Assembly (NCBI GenBank): GCA_937927775.1
Contig: CALBEF010000031.1
Location: 62,001-126,000 of the forward strand
Length of the DNA: 64,000 nt
Origin: an uncultured Anaerolineae bacterium
GTDB taxonomy: Bacteria; Chloroflexota; Anaerolineae; J036; Brachytrichaceae
Reading direction: 5' to 3'
Shown: positions 51,297 through 60,728 of the stretch, piece after piece
Position numbering within the stretch: the stretch's first letter is position 1
Layout of the letters: every line of letters starts with the position of its first letter
The notes under the pieces: model-generated
Told to the model about the DNA's origin: nothing
Databases searched by the model: none
The model's input: the letters and a program-made list of their open reading frames with translations, nothing else
Made by a program: the position numbers and the translations under genes

Positions 51297-52418
51297 ATGC
51301 AGGATGAACTGACCACAATAGCCGGTCACACGCAGCTCAGCAGTGTGGACGGGCTGGCCGGCCGGCTGGCCATTCGCGGCTACCCGATCGAGGAACTGGC
51401 CGGGCGCGTTGCCTATGAGGAGGCCGCGTATCTGCTCTGGCATGGCGAGCTGCCGGATGCGCCGGCGCTGTCCGCGTTCGCCGGCGCGCTGGCGTCGCGG
51501 CGCGCGTTGCATCCCGCCAGTCTGGAGCTGTTGAGGGCTTGCGCTGCCGAGCGCGTAGCGCCCATGGATGCGATTGGCATGGCTGCCGGCACGCTGGGAT
51601 TGGGCCTTGCGCCAGATGACGCGCCCATGACCCTTGTGGCCCGTTTCCCAACGCTGGTCGCGGCGTATTGGCGATTGTTGAACGGCCATGATCCGATCGC
51701 CCCGCGCGCCGATCTGGGTCACACTGCCAACTATCTCTACATGCTGGATGGGCAACTACCGAACGCCGGGCGCGTGAAGGCGGTCGAAACGTATCTCGTC
51801 ACACTGATCGATCACGGCATCAGCGCGTCCACATTCGCGGCGCGGGTCATCATATCCACGCAATCGGATGTGATCGCGGCGGTGGCCGGCGCCATAGGCG
51901 CGTTGAAGGGGCCGCTGCATGGCGGCGCGCCGGGACCAACATTGCGCATGGTGCTGGAGATTGGCAGCCCTGATCGTGTCGAATTCTGTTTGCGCGACAG
52001 GCTGGCGCGCGGCGAGCGGCTGATGGGCTTCGGCCACCGCGACTACAAAGTGCGCGATCCGCGCTGCGGCGTGCTGGCAGCGGCAGCGGAAGCGGTGTAT
52101 CAGGCGGAGGGGGACATGGCGACGTATGCGCTGGCGCGCCAGGTGGAGGAAGTGGCCGTGCGGCTGCTGGCGGAACACAAGCCGGGGCGCCGGCTGTGCG
52201 CGAATGTGGAGTTCTACGCCAGTCTGCTCATGCACGGCGCCGGCCTGCCGGCCGAGTTGTTCACGCCCACGTTTGCCGTCGCGCGCGCAGCCGGCTGGGT
52301 GGCGCACTGCCTGGAACAGCAACGCGCCAATCGTATGCTGCAACCGCAGACGGTGTACACGGGGCCGCTGGGCCGGCGCTGGGTTCCGATTGAGCAGAGG
52401 TTGCCAAAGGCGGGGTAG
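51297..52418 (+). CDS. Citrate synthase-family protein
   Basis: [57 protein letters not shown]. Confidence 0.88.
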   Translation: MQDELTTIAGHTQLSSVDGLAGRLAIRGYPIEELAGRVAYEEAAYLLWHGELPDAPALSAFAGALASRRALHPASLELLRACAAERVAPMDAIGMAAGTLGLGLAPDDAPMTLVARFPTLVAAYWRLLNGHDPIAPRADLGHTANYLYMLDGQLPNAGRVKAVETYLVTLIDHGISASTFAARVIISTQSDVIAAVAGAIGALKGPLHGGAPGPTLRMVLEIGSPDRVEFCLRDRLARGERLMGFGHRDYKVRDPRCGVLAAAAEAVYQAEGDMATYALARQVEEVAVRLLAEHKPGRRLCANVEFYASLLMHGAGLPAELFTPTFAVARAAGWVAHCLEQQRANRMLQPQTVYTGPLGRRWVPIEQRLPKAG

Positions 52419-52425
52419 CGTTGCC

Positions 52426-53286
52426 ATGCTTATTGCCCTCTCCTTTGTCCAGGCCCGTCGGGCGCTCGCGGCTCGCCGATCCGGGCGATCCCGTGTGGCG
52501 CTGTCGCTCGACCTCGGCCTCAGCGTCGTTGAAGTCGAGATGGATGAGGCCGGCCTCATATTGCCCGGCGGAGCGCATGTCACGTGGGCGCGCCTCGAAG
52601 AGGTTGCCGCCGCCGAATCGAGTTGCTTCAGGGTGGAAGCTGACGGGGGCATTCGCAAGATTCAAACCTTCTCCCCGTTGACTCAGCGCCACTACAGCCT
52701 GTACCCGACTGCCGGCGCGCCTGCCATGCTTGTGTCCGGTCTGCCGATGCATCGCATCAAGGACACCGAGCCGCAACGCGACGCGCTCAGCAAGATCAGG
52801 GCTGCCGGCCTGTCGCAGGGCGGCGCGGAGTGGCGCGTGCTGGACACCTGCACCGGCCTGGGCTACACCGCCATCGAGGCGGCCAAAACAGCCGGCGAAG
52901 TGGTGACGATCGAACTGGACCCCGCCGCGCAGGAAATCGCCCGCCAGAATCCGTGGTCATGGCGCTTGTTCGCAGCCGCCAATATCCGCCAGATCATCGG
53001 CGACAGCGCCGAGGTCATCGCACAATTCGAAGCGGCGTCCTTCGCGCGGATCATCCATGATCCGCCCACTTTTGCCCTGGCCGGCGATTTGTACTCCAGC
53101 GCGTTCTATCACGAGATGTGGCGCGTGCTTCGGCTGGGCGGGCGGGTGTTTCATTACATCGGCGACCTGGACAGCAAGTCGGGCAACCGTGTGGCGCGCG
53201 GCGTGGTGGAACGTTTGCAACAGGCCGGCTTCGCGCGCGTCCTGCCGCGCAACGAGGCGTTCGGCGTGGTGGCGATCAAAGAATAA
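52426..53286 (+). CDS. Class I SAM-dependent methyltransferase
   Basis: [41 protein letters not shown]. Confidence 0.8.
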   Translation: MLIALSFVQARRALAARRSGRSRVALSLDLGLSVVEVEMDEAGLILPGGAHVTWARLEEVAAAESSCFRVEADGGIRKIQTFSPLTQRHYSLYPTAGAPAMLVSGLPMHRIKDTEPQRDALSKIRAAGLSQGGAEWRVLDTCTGLGYTAIEAAKTAGEVVTIELDPAAQEIARQNPWSWRLFAAANIRQIIGDSAEVIAQFEAASFARIIHDPPTFALAGDLYSSAFYHEMWRVLRLGGRVFHYIGDLDSKSGNRVARGVVERLQQAGFARVLPRNEAFGVVAIKE

Positions 53287-53293
53287 ATAAACG

Positions 53294-54457
53294 TCAGCCC
53301 GCCAGTTCCCGCCTGGCCTGGCTCACGTCCACCAGATGCGCCGGCCCGCCAATGTCACCCTCGATCGCGTCGAAGCCCAGGCTGCGCACATGCGACGCCA
53401 CGCGATCCACCATGTCGCGGCGCGTCAGCAGCACCACAGTTGGCCCCGTGTCGGTCGAGGCGTACACCGGCGCGCCTTTCGCCCGCAATTCGTTGCAGGC
53501 GCGGAACAGCGTCAGATTTTCCGGCTCCCACGCGAAGATTTTGTGATCGTCGCTCCCGGTCATGGTGATTGCGTGCAACTGGATGCTGTCCAGTTCGGCC
53601 AGCCGGCCCACCGTTTGCCAGTCGCCGGCCTGCACGGCGTCAATGCAGCGCAACGTCTCTGCGCGCCGGTTCAGCATCCAGCATTTGAACAGCGGGCTGT
53701 TTGGCGCGTCGGCGTGCGCAAGTTCGGTCTTGAGGCCGATGCGCGAATCGATTGGCACGGTGATCAGGCGCATCTCGGCAAGCTGATTGGCGTTGTCGAG
53801 CCGCACGGCGAAACTGTCTTCCGGCGCGATGCCGGGGTAGGACAACCACAGTGACACGCCGCCGGTGGCGCTGCGACACCCCGACCCGGCCAGCAGACGC
53901 GCCATGCTGCTCACAAAGCGCGTGTTGGCAGTTGCCTCCGGCCCCAGCGCCGCCGCAATGGCCGCCATGGCCAGCGCCGCCGACCCCGACGCGCTGGTGC
54001 CCAGCCCCTTGCCCGTCCTGCCGCCGCGCGCCACATTTTTTGAGATAACGCGCGCGCGCGTCGTCATGCACGCTGCCCATCGCACCGCGTCCAGGCTCTG
54101 CTTCACGCGCTCCAGGTCGCGGCCGGTTGCCGTCATCCCGCCGATCACCGCCACATCGTCCGGCAAATCCGGGTCGAACTCGACCAGCGTCAGTGTGTAG
54201 GCGGCGTCGTTGCACACCGAGATGCTGGGCAGGTAGGCGATGCGCCACACCCAGTCGGTCATGCCGTGATATTTCAGCACGCCCTGCATTGGATGCGCGC
54301 GGGCAGCGGCAACACCGCGCGGGTTGCCGGGCCGGTCGAGCAATGGATAATCGGGAAACGTAATGCCGTGCTGCTGCAGGGCGCTCAGGATGTCCGCGTG
54401 CGCTGCGCGCATCGGGGCAATCATGTCCGCGCAGGTGTCTGGAATGTGTGTCGCCAT
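53294..54457 (-). CDS. GHMP-family mevalonate-pathway decarboxylase (diphosphomevalonate/phosphomevalonate decarboxylase-like)
   Basis: LKYHGMTDWVWRIAYLPSISVCNDAAYTLTLVEF; GKGLGTSASGSAALAMAAIAAALG; start MATHIPDTCADM. Confidence 0.85.
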   Translation of the reverse strand: MATHIPDTCADMIAPMRAAHADILSALQQHGITFPDYPLLDRPGNPRGVAAARAHPMQGVLKYHGMTDWVWRIAYLPSISVCNDAAYTLTLVEFDPDLPDDVAVIGGMTATGRDLERVKQSLDAVRWAACMTTRARVISKNVARGGRTGKGLGTSASGSAALAMAAIAAALGPEATANTRFVSSMARLLAGSGCRSATGGVSLWLSYPGIAPEDSFAVRLDNANQLAEMRLITVPIDSRIGLKTELAHADAPNSPLFKCWMLNRRAETLRCIDAVQAGDWQTVGRLAELDSIQLHAITMTGSDDHKIFAWEPENLTLFRACNELRAKGAPVYASTDTGPTVVLLTRRDMVDRVASHVRSLGFDAIEGDIGGPAHLVDVSQARRELAG

Positions 54458-54545
54458 GAGGCCGTCCCTTGTTCTGGCCGGCAGTCTATCACTCTGCGGC
54501 GCGCTGCTGTGACAGCGCGCCGCCAGTGGATTGAATCGATCTGTG

Positions 54546-55031
54546 ATGAACCCGCAACCTTCCCTGATTGATTGGACCGGCGCGCCTGTATCGCGCGCGC
54601 CTGATCGCCTGATGGCTTCAGCCAGCGCCATCATATTCGACGATGCCGGGCGCGTATTGCTCATGCTGCGCGCCGACAACCAGCACTGGGGCATTCCCGG
54701 CGGGCGCGCTGAAATCGGCGAGTCGATCGCGCAGACTGTCGTCCGTGAAGTAGCCGAGGAGACCGGCCTGCGTGTGTCGGTCAAGCGCCTGATCGGCGTC
54801 TACTCTGACCCGGCGCGTTACAGCATTGCCGCGTATCCCAACGGCGACACGGTTCAATTCGTCAACGTGTGCTTCGAGTGTGTCGTCGAAGGCGGCGCGC
54901 TCTGTGGATCGGAAGAAGGGCGCGAGCTGAGATTCTTCGACCCGCAGCAGTTGCCAGCCAATACGCTTCTGGCGCACCGGCTGCGCATCGACGACGCCCT
55001 GGCCCGGCGCGAAGCGGCGTTCATCCGATAG
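54546..55031 (+). CDS. NUDIX hydrolase
   Basis: GIPGGRAEIGESIAQTVVREVAEETGLRV Nudix box. Confidence 0.95.
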   Translation: MNPQPSLIDWTGAPVSRAPDRLMASASAIIFDDAGRVLLMLRADNQHWGIPGGRAEIGESIAQTVVREVAEETGLRVSVKRLIGVYSDPARYSIAAYPNGDTVQFVNVCFECVVEGGALCGSEEGRELRFFDPQQLPANTLLAHRLRIDDALARREAAFIR

Positions 55032-55040
55032 ATTTCCGAA

Positions 55041-55075
55041 TAGATTCCCGGAGTCTTGAAGGCTCCGGGAATCTA
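55041..55075. terminator. 13-bp perfect hairpin between convergent NUDIX and YceI genes
   Basis: TAGATTCCCGGAG ... CTCCGGGAATCTA. Confidence 0.85.
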
Positions 55076-55086
55076 TAGCGTCTGCC

Positions 55087-55842
55087 CTAACGCGCCACAA
55101 ACTCCAGAGTCAGTTTGGCGTCGTCTTCGGCGCGCAGGATGCCGGCGATGCTCGGCGCCGCAAAGTTGAAACTGCTCATCTTGATCTGGGTTGTGGCCGT
55201 GCCAACGAGCTGGCTGCCATCGTAACGCGCTACCACGTCCCAGGTGACCGGGATGGTGGTGTCGCGCACGGTCATGTCGCCGGTCATTTTGAAAGTCAGC
55301 TCCTGCCCGATCTCGTAGCTGGCGGGAAGCCCTTCATAGGCGGTGGGGACGAATTTGGCGAGCGGATACTTTGCCGACTCCAGCCAGTTGCCACGAATGG
55401 CGCTGTCGCGGCGGTCGCTGTCTGATTTGAGCGCGCTGATATCGACGGTGATTTCGCCCACGATGGTGTTGACGGGGTTTTGAGGGTCGAGCGTAATGTC
55501 GCCGTTGACGATCGTGGTCACGCCGATGGCTGTCGCCAGCTTGTTGTTCTGATTGAGGAACGTTTCGTCCACGGCATACGAAGCTTTGGATTCATCCGGG
55601 ACAATCTTCAAGGTGATGGTGGACGCGCCGGCAGGGGCCGGCTCGGCAGCGGCAGTTGCCTCAGCCGGGGCGGCGCTTTCGGTTGGGGTTGCGGCCGGTG
55701 CAACCGTGGGCGCTGCGGGTTGCGATTGTGTTGTTGCGGTCGGCGCGGCAGTTGGCGCCGGCGCAGCGCCACATGCGCTCAGCGCAATGGCGCCGGCAAG
55801 AACGCTCCCGATCATCATCCGATACGCTGCTGATTGCTTCAT
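55087..55842 (-). CDS. YceI-family lipoprotein
   Basis: Lipobox ALSACGAA; low-complexity Ala/Thr/Pro linker; YceI domain (DPQNPVNTIVGEITVDISALKSDSDRRDSAIRGNWLESAKYPLAKFVPT). Confidence 0.9.
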   Translation of the reverse strand: MKQSAAYRMMIGSVLAGAIALSACGAAPAPTAAPTATTQSQPAAPTVAPAATPTESAAPAEATAAAEPAPAGASTITLKIVPDESKASYAVDETFLNQNNKLATAIGVTTIVNGDITLDPQNPVNTIVGEITVDISALKSDSDRRDSAIRGNWLESAKYPLAKFVPTAYEGLPASYEIGQELTFKMTGDMTVRDTTIPVTWDVVARYDGSQLVGTATTQIKMSSFNFAAPSIAGILRAEDDAKLTLEFVAR

Positions 55843-55893
55843 CTCTCTACACTCCTTATTCCGTCATGGCGTGACGCACGGTGAATCTGCCCT

Positions 55894-56106
55894 TCAGTCC
55901 AACTCGGGCATTGTGAGGCCGGCGTCGCGCAAAACAATGAGTTTGCACACGCTTGTTAGCCTCGCGTGAATCTTTCCGGGCAGTCTGATGAGAATAACGA
56001 GCGAGAGAGTGAGCGGAAGGTGAGAACTCCCTGAGAGATTGTAAGGCGTTCTGTCCGGCTGCTGATGCTTCAGCGCCGCAATGATGCGCTGACGGTTGTT
56101 CATCAT
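55894..56106 (-). pseudogene. Truncated N-terminus of a uroporphyrinogen decarboxylase-family (URO-D/MtaA-like) gene
   Basis: MNNRQRIIAALKHQQPDRTPYNLSG matches the usual N-terminal pattern of URO-D family proteins, then loses similarity after about 25 aa; ribosome-binding-like GGGGGAAAAC upstream. Confidence 0.45.
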
Positions 56107-56145
56107 GTTTTCCCCCTTGCGAATAGGTGCCGGACGCCCAGGATC

Positions 56146-57507
56146 TTATCCACGTCGAGACGATCCTCCATCCCCGGCCAGCCGCTCCATGTATGCCCGA
56201 ATCGGCGGCACGGCCAGCAGCCGGTCGCGGAAGAAGTCGTTGGCGATGTCGATCAGCTCGGTGCGCGCCGTCTCCGCCAGATCGACAAAAGCCTGGCCGG
56301 TCTGGCGCAGCGACAGCGCCTTGCGGAGTTGTAGCAGGCGGCCGGCGATCGCCTTCTCTTCCTCGCCTTCCAGCGCGTCGATCACGGTGAAGATGAGCTG
56401 GTCGGCCTGGGCAATGAGGTTTTCCAGCGCCATGTCCTGACCCAGGTGCAGCGCCTCATCCAGCGAGCGCACCAATGCCCAGCCCTGATAAAGCGCCGCC
56501 GCCGGCTCGTCGAACAGTTCGCGCACATAGGCCGCCTCGACGTACTGGCCGTTCAGCCGAAAGATGTTGTACAGCCGTTTGGCCACCTTGCCATAGTTCA
56601 CGTCCTCGGCCAGATATTTGCGCACTTCCTTTTCCAGTTGGCCGATGTAGTGATCGACGGCGTCCGCCGCAACCTGTTTGGCCAGTTTGGCGAAGATGGG
56701 GATCGACGCCGCCTCCAGATAGACTTCCTGGAAGTACGGATCGAGATAGCCGTCCAGGGGCGTGATCGCGCCGTCGGGAGCTTCCCAGGTCACGTCGAAC
56801 ATATTGCTGGCGTTGGCCAGCCGGCCGCGTTGCGGATCGGCGATGATCCAATCCATCTTGCACCAGCCGGGGTCCTGCGCCACCTCGTCCCACGTGATGA
56901 CAGCCGGCGCGCCGTCCAGTCGCTCGACTTCCACACGCCCGGCCTGCACTTCTTCCGCCGTCCAGCCGATGGAGCTGCCGGCCTTGAGCTTGCGCCCGTT
57001 GCGCATCACCTCATACGGGTAATTGCCGAAGCGCACCTGGATCAACTGATACGTCGGCCCCTTGAGCGTGCCCAGCGCCTTGTCGCGCAGCACGCGCGCC
57101 AGGATGCGGCAGGCTTCCTCGCGCGATAACGCGCGAATGTTCACCCGCTCAAAGTAGTCGGCGTCGCCGGGGTACGTCTGCACTTTGGATTGCGCCGCCG
57201 AGCCGGACAACGAAAGCGCCGTCTCGACCACGCCCGGCTCGTCGTAGATCTCCACCAGCCGGCCCACCTCGCGGAAATGCTCCAGCTCAGCCGGACTGAA
57301 GTCGAGCATGGTGATCTTGTGGCCGAAGACGCCGGACCGCGTGTCGTATTCCACCGCGTCGGCGCTATGTCCGACGGCCATGGCCGCCAGCCATTGCAGC
57401 GCCTCTTCCTCATCGATCTCGACGCCCATGCGCCGGGCTGATTCAATGATCTGCGCGAGTTCCTGTTGTGGCGTCGTGTGTCGTTCGGGTTGCGCTGCGT
57501 CGGCCAT
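56146..57507 (-). CDS. Conserved-looking protein of unknown function (about 453 aa)
   Basis: Long ORF from MADAAQPERHTTPQQELAQIIES; no recognisable family. Confidence 0.8.
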   Translation of the reverse strand: MADAAQPERHTTPQQELAQIIESARRMGVEIDEEEALQWLAAMAVGHSADAVEYDTRSGVFGHKITMLDFSPAELEHFREVGRLVEIYDEPGVVETALSLSGSAAQSKVQTYPGDADYFERVNIRALSREEACRILARVLRDKALGTLKGPTYQLIQVRFGNYPYEVMRNGRKLKAGSSIGWTAEEVQAGRVEVERLDGAPAVITWDEVAQDPGWCKMDWIIADPQRGRLANASNMFDVTWEAPDGAITPLDGYLDPYFQEVYLEAASIPIFAKLAKQVAADAVDHYIGQLEKEVRKYLAEDVNYGKVAKRLYNIFRLNGQYVEAAYVRELFDEPAAALYQGWALVRSLDEALHLGQDMALENLIAQADQLIFTVIDALEGEEEKAIAGRLLQLRKALSLRQTGQAFVDLAETARTELIDIANDFFRDRLLAVPPIRAYMERLAGDGGSSRRG

Positions 57508-57574
57508 TTGAGTTGTCCTCCTGATTTTGTGAAACCACGTCCCCTGAGCGCGCGGGCCGGCTGCGCGATTTCCA

Positions 57575-58324
57575 TCACGCCGCCATGACTGCTTTGGCAA
57601 AGCCGGCCACAAACAGGCGCGGCGCCACCGGCCCGGCGCAATTGAACACAATGCCGTCGATCGGCAGGCTCTGCAAATCGTCGAAGAGAATCTCTCCTGA
57701 AGTCTTCACCGTTTGCGCCTCAAACTTCAGCCCGCCATCGCCCCGATCGCGCAGAAATGCGTCGAGCGTGTCCGGCGCAGTGAATACGGCGGCCAGCTTG
57801 CGTCCGCGCTTGTCGGGGGCCAGGGTCAGCGCGCGCCCCTCGCCTTCGAGTCGTTGCGTCACAACGTAGAAGGCGTCGAAGCGTTTGATCAGACTGAGGT
57901 CGGGCTGCGGCGTTGCCAGGGTGCGCTCCACTTTCACGGCGCGCGCCCACTGCTGCAGCGCCGGGATCTGATCGCCGCGATAGTGCAATTCGGGCGGCGA
58001 GTACGCATTGACGCGGATGACATCCACTTCGTCGGGCAGGTTGGCAAATAACTCGTCGCCGGCGATGGTGATGAAGTGCTCGCCCAGCGCCCCTGCGCCG
58101 ACCGTTGCCAGACAGTCGGCATACGCCTGCCTGTCTGTGCACAGAAACAAATAGCGCTGCCCCGCGCTATCCTTCAGCCGCAACAGCGCAATCTGCCCGC
58201 GCTCGTCGCGCGCAGCCGGCACATGCCAGCCGGCGTGATCCAGGAACAGCCGGAGCAGCGCATGGCTCGACCGGCTGCCGTCCAGAGTGGCCTGCATGGC
58301 CTGCCGAAGATCGTGGTCGTTCAC
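57575..58324 (-). CDS. Hypothetical protein
   Basis: 249 aa; no recognisable motif; some resemblance to SseB-like N-termini (RYLFLCTDRQAYADC). Confidence 0.65.
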   Translation of the reverse strand: MNDHDLRQAMQATLDGSRSSHALLRLFLDHAGWHVPAARDERGQIALLRLKDSAGQRYLFLCTDRQAYADCLATVGAGALGEHFITIAGDELFANLPDEVDVIRVNAYSPPELHYRGDQIPALQQWARAVKVERTLATPQPDLSLIKRFDAFYVVTQRLEGEGRALTLAPDKRGRKLAAVFTAPDTLDAFLRDRGDGGLKFEAQTVKTSGEILFDDLQSLPIDGIVFNCAGPVAPRLFVAGFAKAVMAA

Positions 58325-58424
58325 GGGTCGTCATCCTGCCCACAGCAAAGGGCTCCGGGTGATTGTACCCATAAGAAATGCGCCCATCGCTGTCCGGTTC
58401 GTGGAGGTCGCGCGTTGCGCCGTC

Positions 58425-60161
58425 TCAATCTTCGATCGCCGCCTGTTGCGTGTTGATCTGCCGGATGATGGCCGGGTCGAACTTGGGCTTGCGCTGGCAG
58501 GTGTGCAACCCGTTCACCTCCTGCTCGACATCGGTGAGCTGGGTGTAGCAGAAGCCGAACATGTTCGGGTTGCAGAGCAGCGTCTCGGTCAGCGCCCTGT
58601 AGCGCGCCAGAAATTCCTCCGCGCTGCGCGGGCGGTTGCCGTAGCCCCAACTCCTGTCGTCGGACTGCCCGGGGTTCCACCAGATGCCGCCATACTCAGA
58701 GACGAAGTAGGGTTGTCCCTGATACGGCGCGTCGTGCTGGGGGAAATTGCGCCAGGCGTCTTCGCCCGTCAACTTGAACAGCTCGTAGGTCTGCGCAAAG
58801 CGAGCCGGGTCCTGCTCGTAGTTGTGGCAGTCGTAGATGTCGGTTTCGACGTGCACGTAGCCGCTGGCGTCGATGACGGGCCGCGTCTGGTCGAGCGTCT
58901 TGGTGATGCGGTAAACCGCGCGCAGGAGTTCCGGATTTTGATGGGTCGGCGTTTCGTTGAAGGGGCACCAGCCGATGATGGATGGGTGATTGAAGTCGCG
59001 CTCGACCACTTCGACCCACTCCGGCAGGAAGCGCTCCAGCGCCTGCGGGTGGGCCGTGTCGATCCCCCAACTGGGGAATTCGCCCCACACCAGGTAGCCC
59101 AGCCGGTCGGCCCAGCACAGGAATCGCTCTTCGAACACTTTCTGGTGCAGCCGGGCGCCGTTGAAGCCCATCGCCATCGATAGTTCGATATCCCGGCGCA
59201 GCGCCTCGTCGCTGGGCGCAGTGTAGATGCCATCGGGGTAGAAGCCCTGATCCAGAATCAGGCGTTGAAAAACCGAACGGTTGTTGATGAGCACACGCTT
59301 GCCCGCGATGCGCACATCGCGCAATCCGAAGTAGCTCTGCGCCTCATCCACGACCTGATCGCCCTGTCTGAGGGTGAACGTGATGTCGTACAGGAACGGG
59401 TCGCCCGGCCCCCACAGGCGCGGGTTGGGCACGCTCAACGTGAAGGCGCACTGCCCGTTGGCGCTGATGGCTGTTTCGGTCTGGCACACAGGCGCCCCCT
59501 CAGCCGAGACCGCCGCGCGCAGGGTCAACCCCTCGGCAGGGCCGTCGACGCCGATGTGGACGGTCAGGCTGCCCTGGTTGGGGTCTGTGAAGTAGCGCGG
59601 CCGGCGCAGACAGGTGGAGGGGACGGCCTCGAGCCACACGGTTTGCCAGATGCCGGTCGTGCGTGTGTAGAAGCAGGCGTAGGACTCGTAGCGATCGGAC
59701 TGCTTGCCGGTTGGCTGCAGGGGGCTGCGCGTGTCGTCGGCGGCGAACACAGTCAGCGTGTTCTGGCCAGGGGCGAGGTAAGGCGTGATTTCGAGCGTGA
59801 AGGAGGCATAGCCGCCCAGATGCCGGCCGGCCAACTGCCCATTGACCCACACCGTTGCGGCGTAGTCCACCGCGCCGAAGTGCGCCAGAATGCGCCTGCC
59901 CTGCCAGTCTTCGGGCAGGGTGAACGCGCGCCGGTACCACACGCCGGCCATGAAGTCCTTGTCGCCGATGCCGGACAGTTCACTTTCCGGGCAGAAGGGC
60001 ACGGTGATCGTCCCGGCGAACAGCTTGCCCTGGTGCAATCCACGCTCCAGGCCCGATAGTCCGGGGTCGATCTCGAATTCCCACGCGCCGTTCAGGTTCT
60101 GCCAATCGGCCCGAACCCACTGAGGGCGGGGATATTCCGGGCGAGGCGTTTCGTTTCCCAT
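58425..60161 (-). CDS. Glycoside hydrolase family 2 protein (beta-galactosidase/beta-glucuronidase-like)
   Basis: Jelly-roll plus TIM barrel; RRAFTLPEDWQGRRILAHFGAVDYAATVWVNG; WCPFNETPTHQNPELLRAVYRITKTLDQTRPVIDASGY. Confidence 0.93.
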   Translation of the reverse strand: MGNETPRPEYPRPQWVRADWQNLNGAWEFEIDPGLSGLERGLHQGKLFAGTITVPFCPESELSGIGDKDFMAGVWYRRAFTLPEDWQGRRILAHFGAVDYAATVWVNGQLAGRHLGGYASFTLEITPYLAPGQNTLTVFAADDTRSPLQPTGKQSDRYESYACFYTRTTGIWQTVWLEAVPSTCLRRPRYFTDPNQGSLTVHIGVDGPAEGLTLRAAVSAEGAPVCQTETAISANGQCAFTLSVPNPRLWGPGDPFLYDITFTLRQGDQVVDEAQSYFGLRDVRIAGKRVLINNRSVFQRLILDQGFYPDGIYTAPSDEALRRDIELSMAMGFNGARLHQKVFEERFLCWADRLGYLVWGEFPSWGIDTAHPQALERFLPEWVEVVERDFNHPSIIGWCPFNETPTHQNPELLRAVYRITKTLDQTRPVIDASGYVHVETDIYDCHNYEQDPARFAQTYELFKLTGEDAWRNFPQHDAPYQGQPYFVSEYGGIWWNPGQSDDRSWGYGNRPRSAEEFLARYRALTETLLCNPNMFGFCYTQLTDVEQEVNGLHTCQRKPKFDPAIIRQINTQQAAIED

Positions 60162-60254
60162 CTTGCTTTAATCCTCTTGTGATTGGATTTACGCATCATA
60201 GTCTGACTGCGGCAAGCGGGCGAAGCCGATGCTTTTGGGCAAACTGTCCGTCGT

Positions 60255-60656
60255 CTATGCGCGCAACAAGCCACGCTGAAGATAGACCCCGGCTGCTTCG
60301 CGCACCCAGCGGCCCGTCTCGACCGCCCCGTACATTTGTTCCAACCGCGTTGCCAGCGCAATGATCTCGGCATACGTCGAGCGCCCCGGCCGCAGCGCCT
60401 CGTACATCTGCAATAACTCATCGTTGGGCACGGCGGTCAACTCGGCTGCGCGCGCCAGCGCGTCGGCCAGTTGCGGGTAGCCGGCCTGCCGGGCAATCCG
60501 GGCCTGCGCGCGCAACGTCTCCGCGCTGATCTGCAAATCGGCAAAGCTGAGTTCGCCGGCCCGCAGCGCATCCGGCGTGATCCCCATCAACGGTCTCCCG
60601 CTGGCTGCCTGCACTCGCTCAGTGGCATTCTCGCCCAACGGATACGCATACTCCAT
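60255..60656 (-). CDS. B12-dependent diol/glycerol dehydratase small subunit
   Basis: YPLGENATERVQAASGRPLMGITPDALRAGELSFADLQISAETLRAQARIARQAGYPQLADALARAAELTAVPNDELLQMYEALRPGRST (PduE-like). Confidence 0.9.
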   Translation of the reverse strand: MEYAYPLGENATERVQAASGRPLMGITPDALRAGELSFADLQISAETLRAQARIARQAGYPQLADALARAAELTAVPNDELLQMYEALRPGRSTYAEIIALATRLEQMYGAVETGRWVREAAGVYLQRGLLRA

Positions 60657-60686
60657 ACGCTCTCCATCCTCCACCTTCAACCCGCC

Positions 60687-60728
60687 TCAATCGTCAATCG
60701 TCAATTGACAATCGTCAATTCCAAATCG
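60687..60728. repeat. 7-bp-period repeat (TCAATCG/TCAATTG, 6 units) between the dehydratase subunit genes
   Basis: tcaatcg tcaatcg tcaattg acaatcg tcaattc caaatcg. Confidence 0.95.
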
